Shown: piece by piece, positions 8,967-16,617 of the stretch
How positions within the stretch are numbered: position 1 is the first letter of the stretch
Layout of the letters: the number at the start of each line of letters is the position of its first letter
Assembly (NCBI GenBank): GCA_964403935.1
Contig: CAYOIB010000019.1
Span: 1 to 36,131, forward strand
Direction of reading: 5' to 3'
DNA length: 36,131 bases
Source of the DNA: SLLG01 sp964403935
GTDB taxonomy: Bacteria > Verrucomicrobiota > Verrucomicrobiia > Opitutales > Oceanipulchritudinaceae
Notes under the pieces: generated by a model
What the model was told of the DNA's origin: nothing
Seen by the model: only the letters and a program-made list of their open reading frames with translations
Databases searched by the model: none
Translations under genes and position numbers: made by a program

Positions 8967-9050
8967 TTAGGTGTGGTTCGCAATCATTGCGAGGAACCGG
9001 TCGTTCATCAAAAGCATTGGAACGTCCGTGTGAACAAAGGCATCGGGCAT
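8967..9050 (-). promoter_or_regulatory. Possible leuA leader: short upstream ORF with hairpin
   Basis: On the leuA strand a 27-codon frame (ATG 9050 to tandem stops TAA/TGA at 8969-8964) ends just upstream of the leuA ATG. An internal ATG at 9008 would give 13 codons. Its 3' end overlaps an inverted repeat, GGTTC (8975-8979) with GAACC (8994-8998) plus an internal CGCAA/TTGCG. It has only three Leu codons, fewer than a classical attenuation peptide, so a regulatory role is speculative. Confidence 0.22.
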
Positions 9051-9297
9051 CGGCCCGCTCGTGATTCAGTCATCTCCCCCACCGGGGAGACGCTGGCGAA
9101 GGGATCGAGCGAGGCGGGTCAGCCGATTCAAGCGTGACGATAGCGGATTAAATGCCGGGCCAAGTGTTGCCATGTCGTTGTGAGGAGAAGCGCTTCGGTG
9201 TCTCTTTGTCAAGGCCGTGGAATCCGGGCTTCCTGGCGGTGGTTGTCGGGTTGACTCTTGCCTTGGGGAAGGGCCTGCGTAACTTGAACTTTCGAGC
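8999..9297. other. Divergent intergenic region between leuA and the first pseudo-NtrC gene
   Basis: About 340 bp separate the leuA start (8954) from the divergent gene at 9298. Apart from the short leader frame near leuA, no supported coding frame, tRNA or terminator was seen. No convincing -35/-10 pair could be placed for either gene, although both promoters must presumably lie here. Confidence 0.5.
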
Positions 9298-10521
9298 ATG
9301 CATACCCTTTGGATCATTTCGACGAACACAGTCGAGCGCGAGAGCATGGAGCTCTTCCTGACACAAAACGATTTCATCGTGAGATCCTTCTCCTCCCTGG
9401 AGGAAGCGACGCGTCTGGATGGCGGGAGCCGGACTGATTTTGCGATTCTCTCACAATCGGACCAATCCCTTCCGAAGCCGGCGGATATTGAGCGTCTTCG
9501 GGAAGTTTCGCAGGCCCGACGGATCTATCTTCTGGGAGAGGGCTTCAATCGGGAAGAAATTGGCCGGTTCCTGAGTTGTGGCGTCAGTGGTATCTTTTCA
9601 CGGCCGCTTCGGCCTTTGGCGATTATCCGGAAGCTTAAGGAGGACCTTGATGAGGGGTTGGGGGATGATCCCGATGGCAACAAGTCCGGCGGAGAGGTCT
9701 CGGCATCGTCCAGCATGCTGACTCTGGGTCCGCATGGCTTCACGAGTTCGGGGTGGCAGGAGTTGGCGAATATCATTCTCGGACACGGGGATTTTCCGAC
9801 TGTGCTATTCGTTCAGTCGCGTTCGTCTGTCATCTTCCGTCTCTTCGTGGAGAAGCTTCAGCGGCGCCTTCCGAGTGCCCACCTTGTATTTTTTGATGGG
9901 CCGGAATCGATGATCCGATCTGGCGTGGTGGCTGAAATCGAATATGGCCAGTGGCGGCGTCCGCCGGTGGTGGCTGTCTATTCAGATGTGCTACCGCAGC
10001 CGGGCCTGATTCGTTTCTTCCTCGACGATCTCAATCTTCGAAATGCCGGGGAAGATGGTTTGCTCCGCTTGGTGCTCGGTTCGGGCGAACCGCTTGAGGA
10101 GCTTTATTCCTCCGGGCGGATCGACGAGAAGACGCACCGGTTTCTGCGTCAGTTCATACTTCACTTGCCACTGGCTGAGTCCTTCCGCGAAGACTGGGGG
10201 CGATTGCTGGAGTTTCGGGTGCAGGAACTGGTTCGGGGCGTGGAGGAGGCTGGAATGGCGAACCTTTCGATCCCCAGTGATCTCTTTGAGGGGGTTGACT
10301 TGTCGGCCTCCCTCGGAGAGCTTGAAGGATTCGCTCAATGGCTGGCATCCAGTGCCATGAATGCCCAATGGCCGGAAGAGCCGATGCTGCGGGCACTGGC
10401 GAGGAACATTGCCGTGTTTTCCACGCCCGAAGCCCGAAGAAGCTTTAATGTGGAGGACGAGGTCGAAGTTCGTTCGGGGGTGATTGAGGATGAACTCGAG
10501 GCCTTTCTCAAAAACGGTTAA
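9298..10521 (+). CDS. Degenerate NtrC-like protein lacking a P-loop (first of a tandem pair)
   Basis: The 407-residue cytoplasmic protein has an N-terminal ~115 residues that fold-match a receiver-like domain (MHTLWIISTNTVERESMELF, then GVSGIFSRPLRPLAIIRKL at the end) but lacks the acidic pocket and phospho-Asp. Residues ~150-310 echo a sigma54-activator AAA+ domain: TVLFVQSRSSVIFRLF sits where the Walker A strand-loop-helix should be, but without GxxxxGK. RLVLGSGEPLEELYSSGRID then FILHLPLAESFREDWGRLL resembles the sensor-I to C-subdomain stretch of NtrC proteins. There is no GAFTGA motif and no helix-turn-helix. It is probably a non-catalytic regulator or scaffold. A similar protein follows 15 bp downstream, suggesting they work together. 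Function unknown; the NtrC link is remote homology judged by eye. Confidence 0.6.
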   Translation: MHTLWIISTNTVERESMELFLTQNDFIVRSFSSLEEATRLDGGSRTDFAILSQSDQSLPKPADIERLREVSQARRIYLLGEGFNREEIGRFLSCGVSGIFSRPLRPLAIIRKLKEDLDEGLGDDPDGNKSGGEVSASSSMLTLGPHGFTSSGWQELANIILGHGDFPTVLFVQSRSSVIFRLFVEKLQRRLPSAHLVFFDGPESMIRSGVVAEIEYGQWRRPPVVAVYSDVLPQPGLIRFFLDDLNLRNAGEDGLLRLVLGSGEPLEELYSSGRIDEKTHRFLRQFILHLPLAESFREDWGRLLEFRVQELVRGVEEAGMANLSIPSDLFEGVDLSASLGELEGFAQWLASSAMNAQWPEEPMLRALARNIAVFSTPEARRSFNVEDEVEVRSGVIEDELEAFLKNG

Positions 10522-10536
10522 CCGGGATCCGGCGCT

Positions 10537-11967
10537 ATGCTTTTGACAGATACGAATTCAAGTCCGGCCGAAGCCCATGATCTCAACGAGATTGCTGTTT
10601 TCCCAATCCGGTTGGCGATTGTCGAGGATGAGCCGGCGGTGGCGGAGGCGCTGAACGATGTGCTCGTGGCCCAATCCTATGAAGTGGAGGTGTTCCACTG
10701 TCCGATGAAAGCTCTGAAGCAGCTGACTTTGGAACGGTTTGACGGGCTCTTGCTGGACTATCGCATGCCGACGTTGAATGGGCGGCAGTTTTTCGAGAAG
10801 GCGCGGCGGCGGGGGATCGTGATTCCGACGGTTCTGATCTCGGGCTTTGTCGATGAGACGCGGCTGATGGAGATGGTGAATCTCGGGTTGTGCCGGTTCC
10901 TCCAGAAGCCGGCTTCGAGCCAATCCCTCTTTGGTACCCTTCGCTCTCTCGGTCTTGGGCCTGATCGGGCTCTGTCGCGGCGCGCCGAGTGGGAGGAGTG
11001 GCGGGAGCATTGGAAGGCCCTGACTCAGGCGGATGAAGCCGCTCTGCGCGCCACCTGTCTCACGGGAATTCCCTGGAATTCCTTCCGTGCCCTCCCTGCC
11101 CGGTCGGCGCTCGATCGAAACCTGATTTGCGAGGTGTTGAGGCGCTGGGATTCATCGGGTGTGATTGCGCTTGAAGGGGATCCAGGGGCGGATTTTGAAC
11201 CCATTTTGCGCGAACTCCTGCCGATCGCGCATCCCTATGTGAGGTCGATCGAGTTCATGGACGGCACGGGGATGGAATTTGCCACGCGGCTGGAAAAAGC
11301 GTCATCCGAGCCGGTTCTGGAGACACTGACGGTGGGGCTGTTCTCGGATGCTTCAGCAGTCGCTCAGGTCTTCGATGCCGAACGTGCGGGCACGGCGTCG
11401 GTTGGATGGGTGCTTGAAGCCGGGATGCCGGGAAGCTCGCAGCGGGCTATTCTTCAGCGGATGGGGTGGATGGCACCCCGGGTCCCCTCTTTGGGTGATC
11501 GCCCGCAGGCTTTGGCTCATTACGCCAGGGTGTGTCTGTGCGAGGCATCAAAGAAAGCGTATGGGCGTGAATGGCAGTGGAGTCCTGAAGCGGCAGCTTG
11601 GCTTATGATTTACAATTGGCCAGGGAATTTGGGGGAACTCGAAGCGGTCGTTGATGCTATTATCCTTCGAGGGATGGATGAAGTGGTTTCACTCGATGAT
11701 TTAAAGAACGCCCTCCAGCGTGTCTCGCGTTTGCCCCCGGATCTGGATCTGGGGCCGGATCGTCTTCGGGATCGTTTGCGCGCCGATATCCTGCGACCCT
11801 TGCTGAAGACGATTTCGGATGATGAGCTGGTGGCGACGCTGGCGAGAATTCTCCCCGAGCAGGCCACGGAAGCCCGGCATTATTGCTTGGTGTTGGATGG
11901 GGTGGAAGCCAAACCCCATAACTTCAGCGACACGATCCGCGGCAAGCGAATCTCTCTCCGGGACTAG
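10537..11967 (+). CDS. Response regulator with degenerate NtrC-type AAA+ domain and no HTH
   Basis: Residues ~24-140 are an intact receiver domain: acidic pair E30/D31 in AIVEDEP, phospho-acceptor D74 in LLLDYRMP, and K124 in FLQKPAS. Residues ~200-395 follow the NtrC layout, but the Walker A position reads ALEGDPGADFEPI, without the GK needed for ATP, and GAFTGA is absent. The AAA+ C-subdomain is recognisable as SPEAAAWLMIYNWPGNLGEL, where active NtrC proteins have a similar PWPGNxREL. The last ~75 residues replace the usual Fis-type helix-turn-helix with a region I do not recognise. It is likely phosphorylated by an unknown kinase and unlikely to activate sigma54 by ATP hydrolysis. It is spaced 15 bp after the preceding pseudo-NtrC gene, so probably co-transcribed. 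Confidence 0.72.
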   Translation: MLLTDTNSSPAEAHDLNEIAVFPIRLAIVEDEPAVAEALNDVLVAQSYEVEVFHCPMKALKQLTLERFDGLLLDYRMPTLNGRQFFEKARRRGIVIPTVLISGFVDETRLMEMVNLGLCRFLQKPASSQSLFGTLRSLGLGPDRALSRRAEWEEWREHWKALTQADEAALRATCLTGIPWNSFRALPARSALDRNLICEVLRRWDSSGVIALEGDPGADFEPILRELLPIAHPYVRSIEFMDGTGMEFATRLEKASSEPVLETLTVGLFSDASAVAQVFDAERAGTASVGWVLEAGMPGSSQRAILQRMGWMAPRVPSLGDRPQALAHYARVCLCEASKKAYGREWQWSPEAAAWLMIYNWPGNLGELEAVVDAIILRGMDEVVSLDDLKNALQRVSRLPPDLDLGPDRLRDRLRADILRPLLKTISDDELVATLARILPEQATEARHYCLVLDGVEAKPHNFSDTIRGKRISLRD

Positions 11968-12018
11968 CGGGACAGAACGAGCTTTTCAAACGGTGGGAAC
12001 GGGGCATTCTTTCCGGGT

Positions 12019-12414
12019 ATGGTTCGTCTCTTTGTGCTCATCCTTCTGGTTTTTTGTGTTGGGAGCACGGCTGTCCGGGCTACAGCCGCTGTCGAACCCG
12101 GCTTGGAACCGCGCTTTGGACCCTACAAGGCATTGGTAATTGATCCGGCCTTTGTCGAAGGGGTGCGGGTGGATGAAGGCCGAATTTATCTCATGTTGAC
12201 GCCGACTGCGATGAAGCATCCGTTGCGAATGAAGATATCGATGGAGAAAGGTTCCGTCTACCGGAAGTGGCACACAGGGGCGGAGGTCCTTATCGCTCCT
12301 CCCGATCCGGACCGTGGTCAGGGGAAGTGGACGGATTGGATAGAGACCCAATCTGCCTACATCGAGTATTGGATGGACGGGAACCTGATATTGCATCTTC
12401 ACAACGCGGAGTAA
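12019..12414 (+). CDS. Small secreted hypothetical protein
   Basis: The 131-residue protein has a clear N-terminal signal peptide (about residues 1-24, hydrophobic core LFVLILLVFCVG). The mature part of ~107 residues is rich in charged and aromatic residues (for example TDWIETQSAYIEYWMDGN) and has no motif I recognise. It lies between the second pseudo-NtrC gene and the glucosaminidase gene, whose ATG follows its stop by only six bases, so it is probably translated from the same message as the glucosaminidase. That placement suggests, but does not show, an envelope role. Confidence 0.65.
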   Translation: MVRLFVLILLVFCVGSTAVRATAAVEPGLEPRFGPYKALVIDPAFVEGVRVDEGRIYLMLTPTAMKHPLRMKISMEKGSVYRKWHTGAEVLIAPPDPDRGQGKWTDWIETQSAYIEYWMDGNLILHLHNAE

Positions 12415-12420
12415 GGGGAT

Positions 12421-13263
12421 ATGGAAGATTTCGATTTTTTGCGGATTAGGAGGGAGTCAACTTCACTGAAGCGACCCACTTGGAGGATGCTTATCCTTCT
12501 GTTTGGAGGGGCCCTGATTTTCCTGACCCTGCTTACCGGGATCGTCTCGTTTGCACAGCAAAAACTGGGTTTGGGGGCGGCCCGGCTGCCCGATTTCGGC
12601 TCGGTTGAGAATATTGATGAGCGGAAGGAAGCCTTCTTCAAGTATGTCCTCCCGCTGGTCGAGGCTTCAAACACCCAGCTTTTGGACCGGCGCGCTCGAT
12701 TGGAAGCCATTCGCGAACGTTTGATGGAGGGAGAGAGATTGTCTTTTTCCGACAGGCGTTGGGCGGGGCGCCTGGTGAAGAAATACGACCTTGGCGAGTT
12801 GGTGACAGAGCTCGATGCGGGAAGCCTGGACGTTCTTCTGGAGCATGTTGATGTGGTACCGGCGGGTCTGGCGCTGGCTCAGGCGGCCTTGGAAAGCGGT
12901 TGGGGGATGTCTCGTTTCGCCCGTGAAGGCAATAATCTGTTTGGGATGTGGTGTTACCGTCGGGGCTGTGGAATTGTCCCACGGGATCGGCCGAAAGGAG
13001 CGACCCATGAGGTTGCCCGCTACCGGACGCTGCAACGTTCGGTCGACGCCTACATCCGCAACCTTAATGTCAATGCTGCCTACGCGCCGATGCGGGAAGT
13101 CCGCAAACACCATCGGGATCAGGGGCAGCCCCTTACGGGTGAGGCCTTGGCCGCCGGCCTGCTTCGCTATTCGGAGGAGGGGGAGGCGTATGTGGAAAAG
13201 ATTCGTACGGTGATCCGGAGTAACGATCTGGACCGTTTGGACCGTTTTAACCTCTCAAGTTGA
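12421..13263 (+). CDS. Membrane-anchored Bax-like glucosaminidase-domain protein
   Basis: There is a short cytoplasmic N-terminus, one transmembrane segment (about residues 24-46, MLILLFGGALIFLTLLTGIV), and then a periplasmic domain. Residues ~155-270 match the glucosaminidase/lysozyme-like family seen in E. coli Bax: LALAQAALESGWGMSRFAREGNNLFG (given in two parts: LALAQAALESGWG and MSRFAREGNNLFG), with the Glu of LESGWG as likely catalytic acid, then YRTLQRSVDAYIRNLN. The expected role is cutting peptidoglycan glycan strands during wall remodelling; substrate bond not determined. An AAGGGG ribosome binding site precedes ATG 12421. Its stop codon overlaps by one base with the ATG of the next gene, indicating translational coupling. 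Confidence 0.8.
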   Translation: MEDFDFLRIRRESTSLKRPTWRMLILLFGGALIFLTLLTGIVSFAQQKLGLGAARLPDFGSVENIDERKEAFFKYVLPLVEASNTQLLDRRARLEAIRERLMEGERLSFSDRRWAGRLVKKYDLGELVTELDAGSLDVLLEHVDVVPAGLALAQAALESGWGMSRFAREGNNLFGMWCYRRGCGIVPRDRPKGATHEVARYRTLQRSVDAYIRNLNVNAAYAPMREVRKHHRDQGQPLTGEALAAGLLRYSEEGEAYVEKIRTVIRSNDLDRLDRFNLSS

Positions 13264-15116
13264 TGAAGGCGCAGACCCGACACTGGATCTGGATAGCCAT
13301 TGTCGTCTACGCGTGTCTGGCGTTTCTTCACCACCTTCAGCAGCCGATCGCCTGGCATCCCCAGCTGGATGGTAAGGAGAACGTCGTCTTGGCGGATGCG
13401 CTCCGGCAGGGAAATTTCGGCGACGAACCCTTCTATCGGGCGATGTTGTACCCTGGTATTCTGGCGCTTCTTCAGATGGTGGTGGGATCCGGAACACTTC
13501 CGATTGCGGCCTCACTCCTGGGATTGGCGGCACATTTCGTTGCTTCAGGGTGCGTTCAGCGCCTCAGCCACCGGATTTGGCGAAGTAACGCGGCAGGGAA
13601 TATCTCTCTGGCGCTTTATGGCCTGAACCCCGTCTTGGTTTACTTTGCGCTGGAGCCGCTCGATATCACGCTGGGCATTGCTCTCTGTTTGGTCGGCTTG
13701 CTCATAGCCGGTCTGGGGAACCCTGAGGCTGAGCAGGACATGCTCATTGGCCCCAAGCGGTGTCTTCTCGGCGGGCTCTTCCTGGGCTTGGCTGTTCTGG
13801 CACGTCCCCATTTCCTCCCGGTCCTGATTCTCCTTCCAGTGGCGCTCTCCCTGCCTCTCCTCGGTCGGAGAATTGCCTGGCGGCGGAGTTCGCTGGTGTG
13901 GGTGGCAGGCGGCATCTGCCTGCTGGGGATGGGGTTGGTGAATTTCACGATCGGAGGCGAATTCCGGATGTTGCCTTGGCAAGGAGCTTACAACCTCTAC
14001 GCGGCCAACCGCACAAGCGCCAATGGGAAGTACCTTACGCAGGAAGTGTTCTTGCGGGATATTCCCGAGGGGGCTAATCCCACCCGGCTTGAAGGAGAGT
14101 TTCTGTATGCACGGGCAACCGGAGAATCGCCGCCGTTTTCCATTGAAGCCCAGAACAGCTTTTGGCGGGAGGAATTCTGGAACTTGGTGAAGGAAGATCC
14201 CCTCCGTTTTGCTGCCCTGCAAGGACGCAAGATCTATTACCTGTTCAACAATTTTGAACAGTATAACAACAAAACTTATAGCTATCAGAAGGCCCGTTCA
14301 CCGGTTCTGCGCTGGAACCCCTTGGGCTGGGGCCTTCTCTTCGTCTTGGGGGCGGGGGCTTTCTTTCTGCGCCGCCCGCTGCAACGTCCGATCCCCGGAC
14401 TTCTTCTTCTGGCGACAGGCTATGCCGCCGCGATGGGCCTTTACTTCGTCAGTGCCCGCTTTCGACTGCCTCTTGTTTCGGTGCTGGGAATTCTGGCAGG
14501 TGGGTGGGGCTTGTGGCTGGCTCCTTACCTTGAAGGAAAATTGGATAAAGTGCGGGACTGGGGGCGTCAGCCGCTGATCGCGTTTGGGGCCATGATTTTG
14601 GCGGGGGTGCTTACTTTCACGTCGTTCTTCGAAGCGTCGGATACGCGCACCTTCATTCAAGATGAAATGCTTTTGGCAAACGCGGCGGCAGAAAGTGGAG
14701 TGGATGCCGAGGCCTTTGCCTTTGCTGCGCGGGTGCTCGAGCGCGACCCATATAGGCAGGATGCCCTTCGCATCTATCTGGTAAGCGCATTCAACCTGAG
14801 CGTTGTCGGTCATCCTGTTGAGTCCACCTTCGGGAGCTGGGAAGCTCTGCGGCCACGAGTGGAACAATTTCAGCCGGGAGATCCTGCCGCGTTCCTGGTC
14901 TCAGGAGTCATCCTCTGGAATGCCGGACATTCGGAGCGGGCGCGCGCTTTATGGCTGGAGGCGGTTGAGCGCTACGGGGTGGGTGCCCGGAGCAGCCAGA
15001 TCTGTCTGGCCCTGGTGGATCGGGATCCCGAACGGCTGGTCGGGTTGGAGCTTGGGCGGGAGGAGGTGCAGGCCCTCCAGGCGATCCTGCGGCGGACGGT
15101 ACCTCCGTCCGAGTGA
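13263..15116 (+). CDS. Multi-pass GT-C-type membrane glycosyltransferase with C-terminal TPR-like region
   Basis: About ten or more hydrophobic segments occupy residues 1-460. The first periplasmic loop has an Asp-containing motif (QLDGKENVVLADALRQG) of the kind used by GT-C/PMT-family enzymes that take polyprenyl-phosphate sugars. The C-terminal ~150 residues are soluble and helical, with TPR-like pairs (ESGVDAEAFAFAARVLERDP and AGHSERARALWLEAVERYG). ATG 13263 overlaps the glucosaminidase stop codon (TGATG) and is preferred over an in-frame TTG one codon earlier. The coupling suggests a shared envelope task, such as glycosylation of a surface polymer or protein. The sugar donor and acceptor cannot be read from the sequence; an O-antigen-ligase-like role is an alternative. 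Confidence 0.68.
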   Translation: MKAQTRHWIWIAIVVYACLAFLHHLQQPIAWHPQLDGKENVVLADALRQGNFGDEPFYRAMLYPGILALLQMVVGSGTLPIAASLLGLAAHFVASGCVQRLSHRIWRSNAAGNISLALYGLNPVLVYFALEPLDITLGIALCLVGLLIAGLGNPEAEQDMLIGPKRCLLGGLFLGLAVLARPHFLPVLILLPVALSLPLLGRRIAWRRSSLVWVAGGICLLGMGLVNFTIGGEFRMLPWQGAYNLYAANRTSANGKYLTQEVFLRDIPEGANPTRLEGEFLYARATGESPPFSIEAQNSFWREEFWNLVKEDPLRFAALQGRKIYYLFNNFEQYNNKTYSYQKARSPVLRWNPLGWGLLFVLGAGAFFLRRPLQRPIPGLLLLATGYAAAMGLYFVSARFRLPLVSVLGILAGGWGLWLAPYLEGKLDKVRDWGRQPLIAFGAMILAGVLTFTSFFEASDTRTFIQDEMLLANAAAESGVDAEAFAFAARVLERDPYRQDALRIYLVSAFNLSVVGHPVESTFGSWEALRPRVEQFQPGDPAAFLVSGVILWNAGHSERARALWLEAVERYGVGARSSQICLALVDRDPERLVGLELGREEVQALQAILRRTVPPSE

Positions 15117-15141
15117 CACCCAGGCAATGGCTGCTGTATTC

Positions 15142-15159
15142 GAAAAAGACTACTTTTTC
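15142..15159. terminator. Short A/T hairpin at the junction of convergent genes
   Basis: GAAAAAG (15142-15148) and CTTTTTC (15153-15159) pair perfectly around a 4-base loop in the 33-bp gap and over the last codons of the response regulator. The stem is weak (mostly A-T), so it may only be a by-product of the Lys-rich C-terminus. Confidence 0.2.
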
Positions 15160-15923
15160 TTTGCCGAGGCGTCGGCAGTCTCTGAAGCGGATGGGTCGTC
15201 GTCCAAATTATAGATGTAGCCAACTCCGTGGATCGTTTTGAACGCTTCCATTTGGATGTTCTGGCTGGAATAGGCATTGCGGATTTTCACGATGTATTGG
15301 TCCAAGCTACGGCTGCGAACATCCGCGTGGATGCCCCAGACAGCGTGAATCAAGCTTCGGCGGGTGACAACGGTGTTGGCGTTCTGGGCAAGGTAAGTAA
15401 GGATGCCCAGCTCCTTCCGGCCGATTTTCTGGGTGTTGCCTTTTCCGAAGTCGATTTCCATCCGGATGGGGTGGATGGTGGCCCCGCAAAATAAGAACGG
15501 ATCCTGCGTCAGCGCAGCGTTCTTTGTGATGTGAAAGTCGAAGGCGGTTTCTGCCCGCCGCAGCACGGCGTGGATGCGCGCGATCAATTCGGGGAAACTG
15601 AAAGGCTTGGTGATGTAGTCGTCGCCTCCCATCTCCAGACCCTTGACCTTATAAATTTCTGAATCGTCGGCTGTGAGGAAGATGATGGGAACCCGGATGT
15701 TGGCCCGCTTGAGGTCGTCCACCAGAGCAAAACCGGTCTGGTCGGGCAGGTTCACGTCCAACAATAACAAATTTGCGAAGTTGTTGCTCAGGAAACGGAC
15801 CACGTTTGCGGCTCGGTGGTAGACCTGGGTTTGCATGCCTGAGGCCTCCAACTGCTCGGAGATCATTTGTGCGATCTGCTTGTCGTCCTCAACTATGAGA
15901 ATGAGTGGTTTTGGTTTTGCCAT
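15150..15923 (-). CDS. OmpR/PhoB-family response regulator
   Basis: Residues ~7-125 are a complete receiver domain: VEDD acidic pocket at 11-14, phospho-acceptor D56 in LLLLDVNLP, a Thr switch in FLTADD, and the conserved Lys of YITKPFSF. Residues ~150-245 are a winged-helix DNA-binding domain (RKELGILTYLAQNANTVVTR, then SLDQYIVKIRNAY and TIHGVGYIY). It is therefore a phosphorylation-controlled transcription factor. No histidine kinase is adjacent, so it is an orphan in this window; the hybrid kinase at 21 kb is a distant candidate partner. The C-terminus ends in a charged SASETADASAKKK tail. An AT-rich upstream stretch with repeated TTTACA motifs suggests autoregulation. Confidence 0.9.
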   Translation of the reverse strand: MAKPKPLILIVEDDKQIAQMISEQLEASGMQTQVYHRAANVVRFLSNNFANLLLLDVNLPDQTGFALVDDLKRANIRVPIIFLTADDSEIYKVKGLEMGGDDYITKPFSFPELIARIHAVLRRAETAFDFHITKNAALTQDPFLFCGATIHPIRMEIDFGKGNTQKIGRKELGILTYLAQNANTVVTRRSLIHAVWGIHADVRSRSLDQYIVKIRNAYSSQNIQMEAFKTIHGVGYIYNLDDDPSASETADASAKKK

Positions 15924-15967
15924 TGCTGGATAGTCAAGTGTGGGTTTTCCCGTGTGGAAAGACGTAA

Positions 15968-16026
15968 TTTTTTACATTAGGACGATAAATGCAATTTTAC
16001 ATTTGTAAAGAGAGCATTTTTACAAG
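15968..16026. promoter_or_regulatory. AT-rich repeated TTTACA sites upstream of the response regulator
   Basis: TTTACAT occurs at 15971-15977 and 15996-16002, and TTTACAA at 16019-16025, spaced 25 and 23 bases. The middle copy is part of a perfect palindrome, TTTACATTTGTAAA (15996-16009). The stretch is strikingly A/T-rich against its surroundings and lies 45-105 bp upstream of the regulator start, so it is a candidate promoter and operator array. The binding protein is not known. Confidence 0.4.
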
Positions 16027-16116
16027 TCCTTCAAACGGTCGACAGGAGATGTGGGAGAAATGGGGCATCGGATAGAAATGAATTAAAGCCCCCGCTTCCA
16101 GCATGTGCTCTTTTAT

Positions 16117-16617
16117 CTACGGGAATTGGAACTGTGGGAGTGCGTTTTCTTGGCGGATGGTGTCGAAGAGTTGGGCTTCGGCGGTGCGCATGGCTGCGAT
16201 GGAGGGGGCGTCATGATCCCGGAACCCGGCGAGGTGGAGCCACCCATGAATGAGGTACAGGGTGAGTTCCTCGCTGGCCGACCAGTTTGCCTCGGGGGCC
16301 TCTGCCTGGGCGATCTCTACATTTGCGGCGATGTCCCCGGCGTGGTCCTCTTCAGGATCGCCGGGGAAGGTCATGACATCGGTTGGCGAAGGATCGTTGA
16401 AGAACTGATCATGAAGTTGCTGGGAGCGCTCGTTGCCGACGAAGGCAATGGAAAGGATGCCTGGCGGAACTGTTCGACTCAGCGGATGCTTGTCGAGGAC
16501 CTGAAAGAGCCGGGCGAGTTCGGCATCATTCCAACGGAAACCGGAGAGTTCGCTACTGGCTTCGAGCTGACGTATCGGCAGATGCATAGCCTGTTCAAGG
16601 TTCCGCGGATCGCTCAA
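16117..16617 (-). CDS. ybeY: Endoribonuclease YbeY (16S rRNA maturation)
   Basis: The product has the metal-binding signature of the YbeY family, LIHGWLHLAGFRDHD (three His residues of the H-G-x-L-H-L-x-G-x-D-H pattern), and the preceding PTDVMTFPGDPEE block. YbeY is a zinc-dependent RNase for 16S rRNA 3'-end processing and ribosome quality control. The frame opens with a TTG at 16617 that overlaps the stop of the HD-domain gene (TTGA), while the first ATG is at 16587. The overlap favours TTG, giving 166 residues, against ~155 for E. coli YbeY; the ATG would give 156 and is a real alternative. It is the last gene of hit-phoH-7TMR-HD-ybeY; phoH-HD-ybeY is a conserved neighbourhood in many bacteria. 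Confidence 0.92.
   Translation of the reverse strand: MSDPRNLEQAMHLPIRQLEASSELSGFRWNDAELARLFQVLDKHPLSRTVPPGILSIAFVGNERSQQLHDQFFNDPSPTDVMTFPGDPEEDHAGDIAANVEIAQAEAPEANWSASEELTLYLIHGWLHLAGFRDHDAPSIAAMRTAEAQLFDTIRQENALPQFQFP

Noticed and set aside
7770..9137. Long plus-strand open frame (455 codons) opposite leuA
   Set aside because: It is the antisense of an unmistakable leuA and has no recognisable domain; GC-rich third positions keep the opposite frame open.
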